DNA of 64,000 bases. It comes from Bacteroidales bacterium. GTDB lineage: Bacteria; Bacteroidota; Bacteroidia; Bacteroidales; P3. The notes under the pieces are model-generated. The model ran no database searches, was not told the DNA's origin, and saw only the letters and a program-made list of their open reading frames with translations. Shown here one piece after another: positions 54,972-63,036 of this stretch (positions are counted from its first letter, which is position 1; every line of letters begins with the position of its first letter). The DNA lies in NCBI GenBank assembly GCA_017522255.1, contig JAFWZP010000120.1, positions 1-64,000 on the forward strand, given 5' to 3'. Made by a program: the position numbers and the translations under genes.

Positions 54972-55511
54972 ATGGAAGATTTTGAAAAAATAGAGAATAA
55001 GATAAACACTATGTCGGAATACGACATTGTTTTGAAAAAGAAAAGTCCCGCCGGTGCTTTAGGGTTGACAGTTGCAGGTGTAGCTTTGGCAGTGTTGGGT
55101 TCAACCAAACTGATAGGCAATGATATATTGGGAATGACTATTTTGAGTATAGGTGCAATAGTGGCCATATACGGTCTTATCAAGTTGGTGCTTGTTTGCC
55201 AAAAAGATGCAGTGAATTACATATACGCCCCTACCCAAAAGAAACTGAAACCTCATAAAATATACATCAATGCCACTGACCGCCTGAAGATGGATAAATG
55301 TATTGAAACCAACGATTTTTCGAAGATGAAAACCATGGGCAAGGAAAACAGTAGCAACAATATGCTTCATATTTTTGCCTCCGAAGATGGCGAAATAGCT
55401 GTTCTTCAACTGCTGGAATATGTTCCACACTTCTTCGAACCGGCATCGGCGGTGGTGGTAGTGCGTGGAGGCGAAGCTCGCAACATACTTGAATTTATTA
55501 ATCAAAAATAA
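54972..55511 (+). CDS. Two-helix membrane protein, unknown function (same layout as previous)
   Basis: 179 residues: N-terminal ~30 residues (MEDFEKIENKINTMSEYDIVLKKKSPAGA), two close transmembrane helices (about 30-50 and 55-75), then a soluble domain (YIYAPTQKKLKPHKIYINATDRLKMDKCIE, HIFASEDGEIAVLQLLEYVPHFFEP in parts). No family recognised. It stops 7 bp before nhaD, so the two are very probably co-transcribed; a role in Na+/H+ exchange or its control is possible but unproven. Confidence 0.72.
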   Translation: MEDFEKIENKINTMSEYDIVLKKKSPAGALGLTVAGVALAVLGSTKLIGNDILGMTILSIGAIVAIYGLIKLVLVCQKDAVNYIYAPTQKKLKPHKIYINATDRLKMDKCIETNDFSKMKTMGKENSSNNMLHIFASEDGEIAVLQLLEYVPHFFEPASAVVVVRGGEARNILEFINQK

Positions 55512-55518
55512 TTAAGTT

Positions 55519-56865
55519 ATGTTTTACATCATTCTTACAGTTTTTATCTTAGGATACATCTGCATAGCACTTGAACATCCTTTGAAAGTAAACAAAACAG
55601 CTACCGCCCTTGTACTTGGTGTGGTAGTATGGACGCTCTACCTATTGGGCGGTCCCGATATTTATCAGATTACAGGGGTAGAAGCTTTCAATGCCTTTAA
55701 AGCTGCCAACCCCGATTCGGCTCATCCGTTTGTGGACTTTATCGTAAACCACGAGATGTTCGACCATTTGGCCGAAATTGCCGAAACATTGTTCTTCCTA
55801 CTTGGTGCAATGACCATAGTGGAGGTTATAGACCGCCACCAAGGTTTCCGCATCATTACCGACCTTATCAAAACTCGCAACAGCGTGAAACTATTGTGGA
55901 TGTTGGCTCTTATAACTTTCTTCCTATCGGCAGTGTTGGACAACCTTACTACCACTATTGTGATGATTTCGCTTTTGCGTAAATTGGTTGCCGACAAGAA
56001 AGACCGTTGGTTTTTTGCCGGTATCACTGTGATAGCTGCCAATGCAGGTGGTGTGTGGAGCCCTATTGGCGACGTTACTACCATTATGCTTTGGATAGGC
56101 AACCGCATCTCGGTAAGCCAAATCATATTGCAAACCTTCTTGCCAAGCCTTGTGTCGCTCATAGTTCCGCTTATAGTTACATCATTTGTAATGAAAAAGA
56201 ACGGTGCCACTTTGCCCGAAATAGAAGCTCCAAAAGCATCTAACATACCTTCGTGGCAACGCACCTTGGTGTTCTGTGTAGGTATTGGTGCACTGCTATT
56301 TGTACCTGTATTCAAAACCGTTACACACATGAAACCTTATATGGGCGTATTGCTTGGATTGGGTGTGCTTTGGATTATCACCGAAATTATTCACCGCAAG
56401 GAAACCGAACATAACAAGGATTTGCACATTGCATCGGTTATTTCTCGTATAGACACTCCAAGTATACTCTTCTTCCTTGGTATACTTTTGGCAGTGGCAG
56501 GATTGCAATCGGCAGGACACTTGTCGTTGCTTGCAGGTGGATTGGACACTGCTTTCGAAGGCAACTTCCTGATTATCGATGTCGTTATCGGAGTGCTATC
56601 GTCTATCGTGGACAATATTCCGTTGGTGGCAGGTGCTATGGGTATGTACGACTTCCCGATGGATAACCCTTTCTGGATATTCTTGGCCTACTGTGCGGGT
56701 ACCGGTGGTAGCATACTTATCATTGGCTCGGCAGCAGGCGTTACTGCCATGGGTATGGAAAAGATTGATTTTATTTGGTATCTCAAAAAAATTACTCCCT
56801 ACGCCCTTCTCGGCTACTTTGCAGGTGCAGGAACCTATATGCTAATGGATTTAATTATACACTAA
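55519..56865 (+). CDS. nhaD: Na+/H+ antiporter NhaD
   Basis: Expels Na+ (or Li+) in exchange for protons; in salt and pH homeostasis. Ion-transporter-superfamily fold with about twelve helices. Motifs: FLSAVLDNLTTTIVMISLLRKL (re-entrant Asp-Asn), ANAGGVWSPIGDVTTIMLW, and SSIVDNIPLVAGAMGM (second Asp-Asn), quoted in parts of twenty or fewer residues; GTGGSILIIGSAAGVTAMGM near the end. 448 residues, full length. Follows the small membrane gene by 7 bp; ends at a strong terminator. Confidence 0.94.
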   Translation: MFYIILTVFILGYICIALEHPLKVNKTATALVLGVVVWTLYLLGGPDIYQITGVEAFNAFKAANPDSAHPFVDFIVNHEMFDHLAEIAETLFFLLGAMTIVEVIDRHQGFRIITDLIKTRNSVKLLWMLALITFFLSAVLDNLTTTIVMISLLRKLVADKKDRWFFAGITVIAANAGGVWSPIGDVTTIMLWIGNRISVSQIILQTFLPSLVSLIVPLIVTSFVMKKNGATLPEIEAPKASNIPSWQRTLVFCVGIGALLFVPVFKTVTHMKPYMGVLLGLGVLWIITEIIHRKETEHNKDLHIASVISRIDTPSILFFLGILLAVAGLQSAGHLSLLAGGLDTAFEGNFLIIDVVIGVLSSIVDNIPLVAGAMGMYDFPMDNPFWIFLAYCAGTGGSILIIGSAAGVTAMGMEKIDFIWYLKKITPYALLGYFAGAGTYMLMDLIIH

Positions 56866-56893
56866 TATATACCCTGTACAATTGAATTATCAA

Positions 56894-56932
56894 GAGGATG
56901 TCCTTTCGTGCTATTTGGGACATCCTTTTTTT
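56894..56932 (+). terminator. Rho-independent terminator after nhaD
   Basis: Perfect stem AGGATGTCC / GGACATCCT with a 14-base loop, followed by T7. Confidence 0.9.
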
Positions 56933-57031
56933 GTCCTGTATGTTACAAAGCATTGTTAATGATATTTAAAATCCCTTTCTTTAAAGAATAAAATTCCGAA
57001 GAGTTTTGCTTTGGCTGTAAGGGATTGATTT

Positions 57032-57163
57032 TTAGGTCTTTCAAAATCCTCTCGAGAGCCTCTCAAGAATCATCCGAGAACCTTCCAAGGTTCTCTCGAG
57101 AATCTTCCAAGGTTCATGGCAGAACCTTCCAAGGTTCTCAAACCACCTTTGCAAAGGTAATTT
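57032..57163. repeat. 22-bp phased palindrome array, word GAGAACCTTC
   Basis: Units start at 57032, 57054, 57076, 57098, 57120 and 57142, all 22 bp apart. Each is GAGAACCTTC-like half followed by inverted CAAGGTTCTC-like half and a 2-bp linker. GAGAACCTTCCAAGGTTCTC (57076-57095) has 9-bp arms. The unit at 57142 keeps only the dyad (ACCTTTGCAAAGGT). CTCTCGAGAG (57049-57058) is a perfect small palindrome at a unit boundary. Lies in the 741-bp gap between convergent nhaD and the S46 peptidase gene. Confidence 0.88.
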
Positions 57164-57225
57164 TATGGCAAACGGAAGTCTCATTTTTATATATGTCAAC
57201 TTCTCAAAATATCTTAAAAATCTAA

Positions 57226-57483
57226 GCGATAATTTCCCGATATATTTTCAAATATCCATTCGGAGATATAGCAAGCGATTTCTTAATCTTATATGAAAAA
57301 GAACTTCGCCATTCAGTGCTGACAGTCAAACGTATGGTCAAAGACATCGAAAGAATAAATTTTGTGGGCTGTATTGCTTCAATGATTGAGCGATGTGAAA
57401 ATCCCGAACTGCCCGTATGTTATTTTTGGCAAGGATTGGTGCGATAGGTTTGCTTTATTTGCTTGAGTTGCCGCAAGAATAAG
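57226..57483 (+). pseudogene. Start-less open frame, possible gene remnant
   Basis: 85 codons open from one TAA (57223-57225) to another (57481-57483). It reads protein-like: KYPFGDIASDFLILYEKEL, TVKRMVKDIERINFVGCI, MIERCENPELPVCLFLARIG, LLYLLELPQE. The first ATG is only at codon 37 (57334). No family recognised. It could be the inner part of a decayed gene; the flanking palindromes suggest repeated rearrangement here. Confidence 0.4.
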
Positions 57484-57503
57484 GATTGCGGTGCATTAAA
57501 ACA

Positions 57504-57593
57504 AATCGGTCGTTAGAAATATTCATACATACCATTTCGAAACAGATGTGTGTATGGGTGCAATAGTCTTGCTGCAATTCTAACGACCGATTA
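57504..57593. repeat. Long inverted repeat at the 3' end of the S46 peptidase gene
   Basis: AATCGGTCGTTAGAA (57505-57519) is the exact reverse complement of 57579-57593, enclosing about 59 bp with weaker inner pairs. The first 20 bases from 57504 match 49203-49222 with one change. It begins 14 bp after the S46 gene on the minus strand and may end its transcript. Confidence 0.7.
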
Positions 57594-57606
57594 TGGTTTA
57601 TTCTTT

Positions 57607-59730
57607 TTATCTCTTAATTGTAAGTTCGTCGATTAAGTTTTTGGCACCGGCATACTTGTCTATTATAAATAGGCAGTAGCGGATATCGAGTGTAATGTTT
57701 CGGCAGTAATTGGGGTCGAACAGCAAGTCGCTCATTGTTCCTTCCCAGCAACGGTCGAAGTTAAGACCTATGAGTTCGCCATTGGCGTTAAGCACGGGGC
57801 TGCCCGAATTGCCGCCTGTGGTATGGTTGGTGGCTATGAATCCCACCGGCAGTTCTCCTTTGCTGTTGGCATATTGGCCATAGTTGCGAGTGTTGTACAG
57901 CTCTTTCAGGCGTGGCTCTACCACATAGTCGTATATATCCGGGTTTTCTTTTTCCATTATGCCTTCCAGTGTGGTGTAGGGCTTGTAGTACACGCCATCT
58001 TTGGGGCGGAAGCCTTTCACATGGCCGTAAGCCACACGCAGTGTAAGGTTGGCATCGGGGAAAGACACGTTGTTGGCATCCATTTCCATCATGCCTTTAA
58101 CGTATCGGCGGTATAGGCGGTTTATCTCGTTCTTCAGTTCTTTATACTGTTGGCGGTCGGCAGTGGAGTATAGGTTGTCTACAGCCGAAAGGTATAGTGC
58201 CACTGCAGGGTCTTTAAGTATCTTTTTGGCATCTTTGGCTTTGTAGGTCTTTAGCAGTTTCATTATGTCTTTTTCCGAAGTAAGGATAGACTTGTCGTAT
58301 ATTTTGCCCAACATTTCTTCTATTTTGGCAACGTCCACGTCCTTGTTGGCCACAAAGCCACCGAAGCCGGCTTTGCACATATTGGTGAATGTTTCTACGA
58401 ATATTGCACGGTCCACTATGGTGTGTTTGTCAAAGTCTTTGAAGTAGTTTTCGTTGTTTTTTATAAGAGCTTCCACTCTTTTTGCTATCAGCGAGTCATT
58501 CTCCATCTTGGAAAGGTTATATAGCTGAGCGGCACGGTTCATAAAGTCTGCTGCCATTACGGCTTCGCCAAAATAGGTTGTTTTCAGTTCTATGTCTTTC
58601 AGCTTGGCATAGTTCTGTTCCATGGCCGGTAGCACATCTTTGTACATTGGCTTATCGGCAGCCCATTGTTGGAATTGTTTTTCAAAGGCTTGTTTCTTTT
58701 CTACACCGTTCAGGCGGTTTATACCTAACGATTCGCCTTGCCATTTCTTCCATCCGTTGGCAATTGAAGCCACTCGCGACGAGTATTTCAACCTTTGGGC
58801 AGCGTCTTGGTTCATGGCGTTGTTGTAGTGGTTTAGGCGTATGGTGCGTAGTGCTATTCGTATGGGGTTGGTAACGTTGGCGGCAAGGTCTACGGCTTGC
58901 GAAGTGGCATAGCGGTTGGTGGTGCCGGGGTAGCCGAATACGAAAGTAAAGTCGTTTTCTTCCACACCTTTTAGAGATATGGTTAGGTGTTGCAGTGGTT
59001 TGTAAGGTTGGTTGTCAGCCGAATAGTCTGCCGGTTTGTTATCTTTGCCGGCATAAACTCTGAACACCGAGAAGTCGCCGGTGTGGCGTGGCCACATCCA
59101 GTTGTCGGTGTCGCCACCAAATTTGCCTATGTTTGATGGCGGTGTGCCCACCATACGCACGTCGGTAAACACCTCGTTGACGTACATAAAGTATTGGTTG
59201 CCGTAGTAGAACGGTTTTATTATGGCTTTGTAGTGTGTGCCTTCGGTAGCCTTTTGTGTTATGGTTTTGATGTTTGTGGCTATAACCAATGCACGTTCGC
59301 TTTCGCTCATATTGTCGGTTATACCATCAAGCACTTGGTTGGTAACGTCTTCCATGCGTACCAAACGTGTTACGCTAAGACCCGGGCATGGAATCTCTTC
59401 TTCGAGCGATTTAGCCCAAAAGCCGTTGGCAAGGTAGTTATGTTCCAAGGTGCTGTTGCGTGCTATGTAAGAATAGCCACAGTGGTGGTTGGTAAATAGC
59501 AGCCCTTTGTCCGAAACAAATTCTCCGGTGCATCCGCTACCAAATAAAACTATAGCATCTTTCAGGCAGGCTTTGTTTATGCTATAGATATCGTCGGCCG
59601 AAATTTTCATACCCTTTTGTTGCATGTCGGCTTCGTTGCGTTTCAGCAACATAGGTATCCACATACCTTCGTCGGCTATCGATGGCAACCAAAATAGTGC
59701 TGCCAATAATGCGATGATTACTTTTTTCAT
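57607..59730 (-). CDS. dpp11: S46-family dipeptidyl peptidase, DPP11-like
   Basis: Exopeptidase that removes dipeptides from N-termini in the periplasm, feeding amino acid fermentation. Signal peptide (LLAALFWLPSIAD). Catalytic triad by family motifs: His83 in TNHHCGY, Asp in GGDTDNWMWPRHTGDF, Ser642 in TTGGNSGSPV. The S1-pocket position is Arg660 (LNFDRCWEGTMSD), exactly 18 residues after the Ser, as in Porphyromonas DPP11 (Ser655, Arg673) which prefers Asp/Glu at P1; DPP7 has Gly there. 707 residues. Followed by a long inverted repeat; preceded by the M20 gene with a 29-bp gap. Confidence 0.93.
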   Translation of the reverse strand: MKKVIIALLAALFWLPSIADEGMWIPMLLKRNEADMQQKGMKISADDIYSINKACLKDAIVLFGSGCTGEFVSDKGLLFTNHHCGYSYIARNSTLEHNYLANGFWAKSLEEEIPCPGLSVTRLVRMEDVTNQVLDGITDNMSESERALVIATNIKTITQKATEGTHYKAIIKPFYYGNQYFMYVNEVFTDVRMVGTPPSNIGKFGGDTDNWMWPRHTGDFSVFRVYAGKDNKPADYSADNQPYKPLQHLTISLKGVEENDFTFVFGYPGTTNRYATSQAVDLAANVTNPIRIALRTIRLNHYNNAMNQDAAQRLKYSSRVASIANGWKKWQGESLGINRLNGVEKKQAFEKQFQQWAADKPMYKDVLPAMEQNYAKLKDIELKTTYFGEAVMAADFMNRAAQLYNLSKMENDSLIAKRVEALIKNNENYFKDFDKHTIVDRAIFVETFTNMCKAGFGGFVANKDVDVAKIEEMLGKIYDKSILTSEKDIMKLLKTYKAKDAKKILKDPAVALYLSAVDNLYSTADRQQYKELKNEINRLYRRYVKGMMEMDANNVSFPDANLTLRVAYGHVKGFRPKDGVYYKPYTTLEGIMEKENPDIYDYVVEPRLKELYNTRNYGQYANSKGELPVGFIATNHTTGGNSGSPVLNANGELIGLNFDRCWEGTMSDLLFDPNYCRNITLDIRYCLFIIDKYAGAKNLIDELTIKR

Positions 59731-59759
59731 TATGTTCTCTGTTTTGTGTGTTGTGTTTA

Positions 59760-60959
59760 TTATTTATTTTTCTTTGTTTTTTTATTTAGTGCTTGTATTG
59801 TGTTGTATGCCATAAAGCCCATTGCATGTTCGATTGATGATTCGTCTATCATCAGGTTTGGGCGATGCAGGTTGGTGATGGGCGTATCTTTTATATGGGT
59901 GCCTACACGGAAATAGCATGCCGGTATCTTTTGAGCAAAGAAGGCAAAGTCCTCGGCTGTCATTCTTTGTTCCAACCATTCCACATTGTCATTTCCAAAG
60001 TATTCCACACCGTTGTCGAAGGTGTTTTGTGTGCATTGGTCGTCGTTTACCACGTATGGGTATCCAAAGTCGATAAACACATCGCAACTTCCACCCATGC
60101 TTTCGGCCACGCCTTGTGCTATGGAGGTAATTCGTTTATGAGCGTCCAATCGCCATTCTTCGCTAAAGGTGCGTATGGTACCCTCTATCTTCACTTCGTC
60201 GGGAATAATGTTGGTACGTCCTTCGCCTATCATTTTGCCAAACGAGAGTATGGTGGGCATCATAGGGTCGGCGTTGCGACTCACTATCTGTTGCATAGCC
60301 ACTATTATGTGCGAGGCTATCACTATGGGGTCGATGTTCAAGTTTGGTGTTCCACCGTGTCCGCCACGTCCTTTCACAGTAAGGTATAGCTCGTCGGTGG
60401 AGGCCATGTACTTGCCTTTCTTCATACCTATTTTTCCGCTGTCCATCTCCGGTAGGCAGTGGAAAGCAAATATCTCGTTGGGCATTACATTGTCGAAAAC
60501 TCCGTCTTGCATCATCATATATGCACCGCCGGGATACATCTCTTCCGAAGGTTGAAAAATAAGCATTACCGAACCTTCGAACTTGTGGCTAAGTGTAGTC
60601 AATATCTTGGCACAGCCTAATAGCGATGCGGTGTGCATGTCGTGTCCGCAGGCATGCATTACTCCGTCTACTTCCGAACTGAATGGCAAGCCTGTACACT
60701 CTTTTATGGGCAAAGCGTCGTAGTCGGCACGTAAAGCTATGCAGTAACTTTGGGGATTGTTGCCTTCTATCATGGCCATAACTCCCGTTTTGCCTATGCC
60801 TGTGTGTGGTTGCAAGCCAAACGAACGCAACTTGTCGGCCACGTATTCCATGGTGCCAAATTCTTGTTGCGATAGTTCGGGGTGGCGGTGCAAGTATCTG
60901 CGACATTCTATTATTTCGTCATAAAAGCTTTTTGCCAATACTTTTATTTCTTCTATCAT
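59760..60959 (-). CDS. M20D-family amidohydrolase
   Basis: 399 residues, cytoplasmic (no signal peptide). Metal-dependent hydrolase of N-acyl amino acids, hippurate-like compounds or small peptides. The di-metal motif is HACGHDMH (102-109) with Cys104 as ligand, then QPSEE (E139/E140), and a third His in AFHCLPEMDSG. The dimerisation (lid) domain lies between about 185 and 300 (GGHGGTPNLNIDP). The N-terminal RRYLHRHPELSQQEF is the signature of the amidohydrolase subgroup. It stands directly upstream of the S46 gene (29 bp), so the two may form a peptide-utilisation unit. Confidence 0.92.
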   Translation of the reverse strand: MIEEIKVLAKSFYDEIIECRRYLHRHPELSQQEFGTMEYVADKLRSFGLQPHTGIGKTGVMAMIEGNNPQSYCIALRADYDALPIKECTGLPFSSEVDGVMHACGHDMHTASLLGCAKILTTLSHKFEGSVMLIFQPSEEMYPGGAYMMMQDGVFDNVMPNEIFAFHCLPEMDSGKIGMKKGKYMASTDELYLTVKGRGGHGGTPNLNIDPIVIASHIIVAMQQIVSRNADPMMPTILSFGKMIGEGRTNIIPDEVKIEGTIRTFSEEWRLDAHKRITSIAQGVAESMGGSCDVFIDFGYPYVVNDDQCTQNTFDNGVEYFGNDNVEWLEQRMTAEDFAFFAQKIPACYFRVGTHIKDTPITNLHRPNLMIDESSIEHAMGFMAYNTIQALNKKTKKNK

Positions 60960-61038
60960 TGACTGTGTTATGTTTTTCTAGTTTATATTATATTATTGTG
61001 TTGTTTAGCAAAATAGTTTACCAAAGAATAAAGATGTC

Positions 61039-62241
61039 TTATTTGGAGAACATTATCTTTTCGCTGTTGAACATCTTGGCCAATACGAATGAGAATATTC
61101 CTGCATAAATTATGTTCACCACTATGGTTATGGCTACGTTGGTTATGCTGTAGCCAAACGAAAATATACCCACCATGGCTTGTACACTATTATATATAGG
61201 TATCAAGTACCATGACATTGCCGTTTGTGCCTCGTTGCCTCCCACCATGGATGTTACACCTACCACCATTATCACTATCATGAGAGGCAACACCATGGTG
61301 GCAGCTTCTTTCACCGTTTTGGCGTAGGCCGAGATGACAGAAATCAACGAAATCATTATTAGCACGGTGGATAGTATTATACCAAGTAGCAACGCATAGT
61401 CCGATGTGGTGTATATGTTGGTTGGCAGTCCGTCGATGGCACCACCCATCAGTTTGGGCAACGACAGCATTGTTCCCAAAAAGCTGGACAAACCACTAAG
61501 TAAGGCTATAACGCTTAGGCTTATTATTTTGCCAAAAGCCAAATGGTTACGATTCATAGGCGTTACTAATAGTGTAGCTATGGTGCCACGTTCTTTTTCG
61601 CCGGCTATGGATTCGGGAGCCACTGCCACGCAACCCGAATACAGAAATATAAGCAATAGGAACGGCATCATCATAGAGAATATTTCGCCCATGGCGTCTT
61701 CGTCGGTGGCGAGGTCGAATGTTTCGTTGGCATTCTCTTCGCGGTAGCCGTTTATATCAAACTTATTGGATATACTCTTCTCGTATTCCTCCAGCATATA
61801 ACGCACCTTGCTTTCAGCATTTTCCGACTCTACATTGGTAAAGTTGGAATACATAAGCACATTGGGTGCCACCTGTGTGGTGTCTAACACATTATAAGAG
61901 CTTATCGAACTGTCGAACTGCTGAGGAAATACCACTAACAATTCTATCTTTTTGGTTTCGATAAGTGTCTTAAGACTATCTACGTTCATATCGTCGGCAT
62001 TGGTTATGTCCATATCCAACGAATCGAATATTGGTTGCACCGTCTCAGGCATATTCTGAACATACACTTTGGCACGATAGTCCTCGTCGGGAGCAAAGGT
62101 GTCTTTCAGCCCGTCGCCCATAAACGAGTAGATAAGGTATATAAGAAGTCCGGGCATTATAATGGTAGTGAATACCATACGCTTGTCGCCAAAAAAGCGG
62201 GCAAACTCCTTCTTTATTATAGTTAATATACTATTATTCAT
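61039..62241 (-). CDS. ABC-2 type transporter permease (NatB-like)
   Basis: 400 residues. One N-terminal transmembrane helix (about 22-40), a large extracytoplasmic domain (about 45-190, EDYRAKVYVQNMPETVQPIFDSLD in parts), then five or six helices (about 195-390). FLYSGCVAVAPESIAGEKERGTIATLLVTP is the ABC-2 signature also seen in NatB (here in two parts: APESIAGEKERGT and ATLLVTPM). Overlaps the ATPase gene by 8 bp. Substrate unknown; NatAB relatives export Na+, others export drugs or lipids. Confidence 0.88.
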   Translation of the reverse strand: MNNSILTIIKKEFARFFGDKRMVFTTIIMPGLLIYLIYSFMGDGLKDTFAPDEDYRAKVYVQNMPETVQPIFDSLDMDITNADDMNVDSLKTLIETKKIELLVVFPQQFDSSISSYNVLDTTQVAPNVLMYSNFTNVESENAESKVRYMLEEYEKSISNKFDINGYREENANETFDLATDEDAMGEIFSMMMPFLLLIFLYSGCVAVAPESIAGEKERGTIATLLVTPMNRNHLAFGKIISLSVIALLSGLSSFLGTMLSLPKLMGGAIDGLPTNIYTTSDYALLLGIILSTVLIMISLISVISAYAKTVKEAATMVLPLMIVIMVVGVTSMVGGNEAQTAMSWYLIPIYNSVQAMVGIFSFGYSITNVAITIVVNIIYAGIFSFVLAKMFNSEKIMFSK

Positions 62242-63013
62242 CGCTACCTCCTTTCATTTCGGAATATATATCAAAGAAACGGTCTTCCAACGATTTTCCT
62301 GCTTTTACGTTTTCCAAGGTGTCGCATACCGCCATCTTGCCATCTATTATTACTCCCACCCTGTCGCATAGCTTTTCTACAAGGCTGAATATATGAGTGG
62401 AAAGTATTATGCTTTTGCCTTCGGCACGCAATTCCAATAGGTAGTCGGTAACGGTTTTGGCTGTAAGCACATCAAGGCCATTGGTCGGTTCGTCGAATAT
62501 TATTATATCGGGGTCGTGAACAAGGGATATTACAAGAGATACCTTCTGTTTCATACCTGTGGATAGGTTGGCTACCTTCACTTCGGCAAACTTGTCTATT
62601 CCAAACTTGGAGAACAGTTTGTTTCGGCGTTCGTCGCGAGTGGTTGGATCTATGGCATATAGCTCCGAAAAGAAGTTGAACAGGTAGTTTGGAGTAAAAA
62701 AGTCTTCGAGTTTAAGTTCGCTGGTAAGGAATCCTATACGTTCCCTCACTTGTTGTGGATTATTTGTCACGCTGTAACCGTCCACAGTGGCATCGCCTGC
62801 ATCGGGACGTATAAGAGTGGCTATAATTCGCAGTGTGGTGGTCTTGCCTGCACCGTTGGGGCCAAGCAGTCCAAATATCTCGCCTTTGTAGGCCGAAAAC
62901 GAAAGGTCGTCAACTGCCACCTTTGTTTTGCTGTTTGTTTTTTCTATCTTCTGTTGCTTCTTCGATAGAGTGAAGGTCTTTCTCAATCCCTCTGCAACAA
63001 GTATTTCTTCCAT
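62234..63013 (-). CDS. ABC transporter ATP-binding protein (NatA-like)
   Basis: 259 residues. Walker A GPNGAGKTT (51-59), Q-loop near FLTSELKLEDFFTP, signature LSTGMKQK (150-157), Walker B IIFDEP (171-176), H-loop ILSTHIFS. Couples ATP hydrolysis to the permease encoded next, with which it overlaps by 8 bp. An insertion after the start (SKKQQKIEKTNSKTK) is polar and uncommon. Substrate as uncertain as for the permease. Confidence 0.93.
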   Translation of the reverse strand: MEEILVAEGLRKTFTLSKKQQKIEKTNSKTKVAVDDLSFSAYKGEIFGLLGPNGAGKTTTLRIIATLIRPDAGDATVDGYSVTNNPQQVRERIGFLTSELKLEDFFTPNYLFNFFSELYAIDPTTRDERRNKLFSKFGIDKFAEVKVANLSTGMKQKVSLVISLVHDPDIIIFDEPTNGLDVLTAKTVTDYLLELRAEGKSIILSTHIFSLVEKLCDRVGVIIDGKMAVCDTLENVKAGKSLEDRFFDIYSEMKGGSDE

Positions 63014-63036
63014 ATTAATTTATATTATTCATTATT

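Noticed and set aside
21241-57163. CRISPR array interpretation of the 22-bp repeats
   Set aside because: Units follow each other with only 2-bp linkers, are palindromic over nearly their whole length, have no unique spacers of 25 bp or more, and no cas genes are present.
62234-62241. Frameshift between the ABC ATPase and permease genes
   Set aside because: The 8-bp overlap joins two complete genes with their own starts, a usual arrangement for such pairs.
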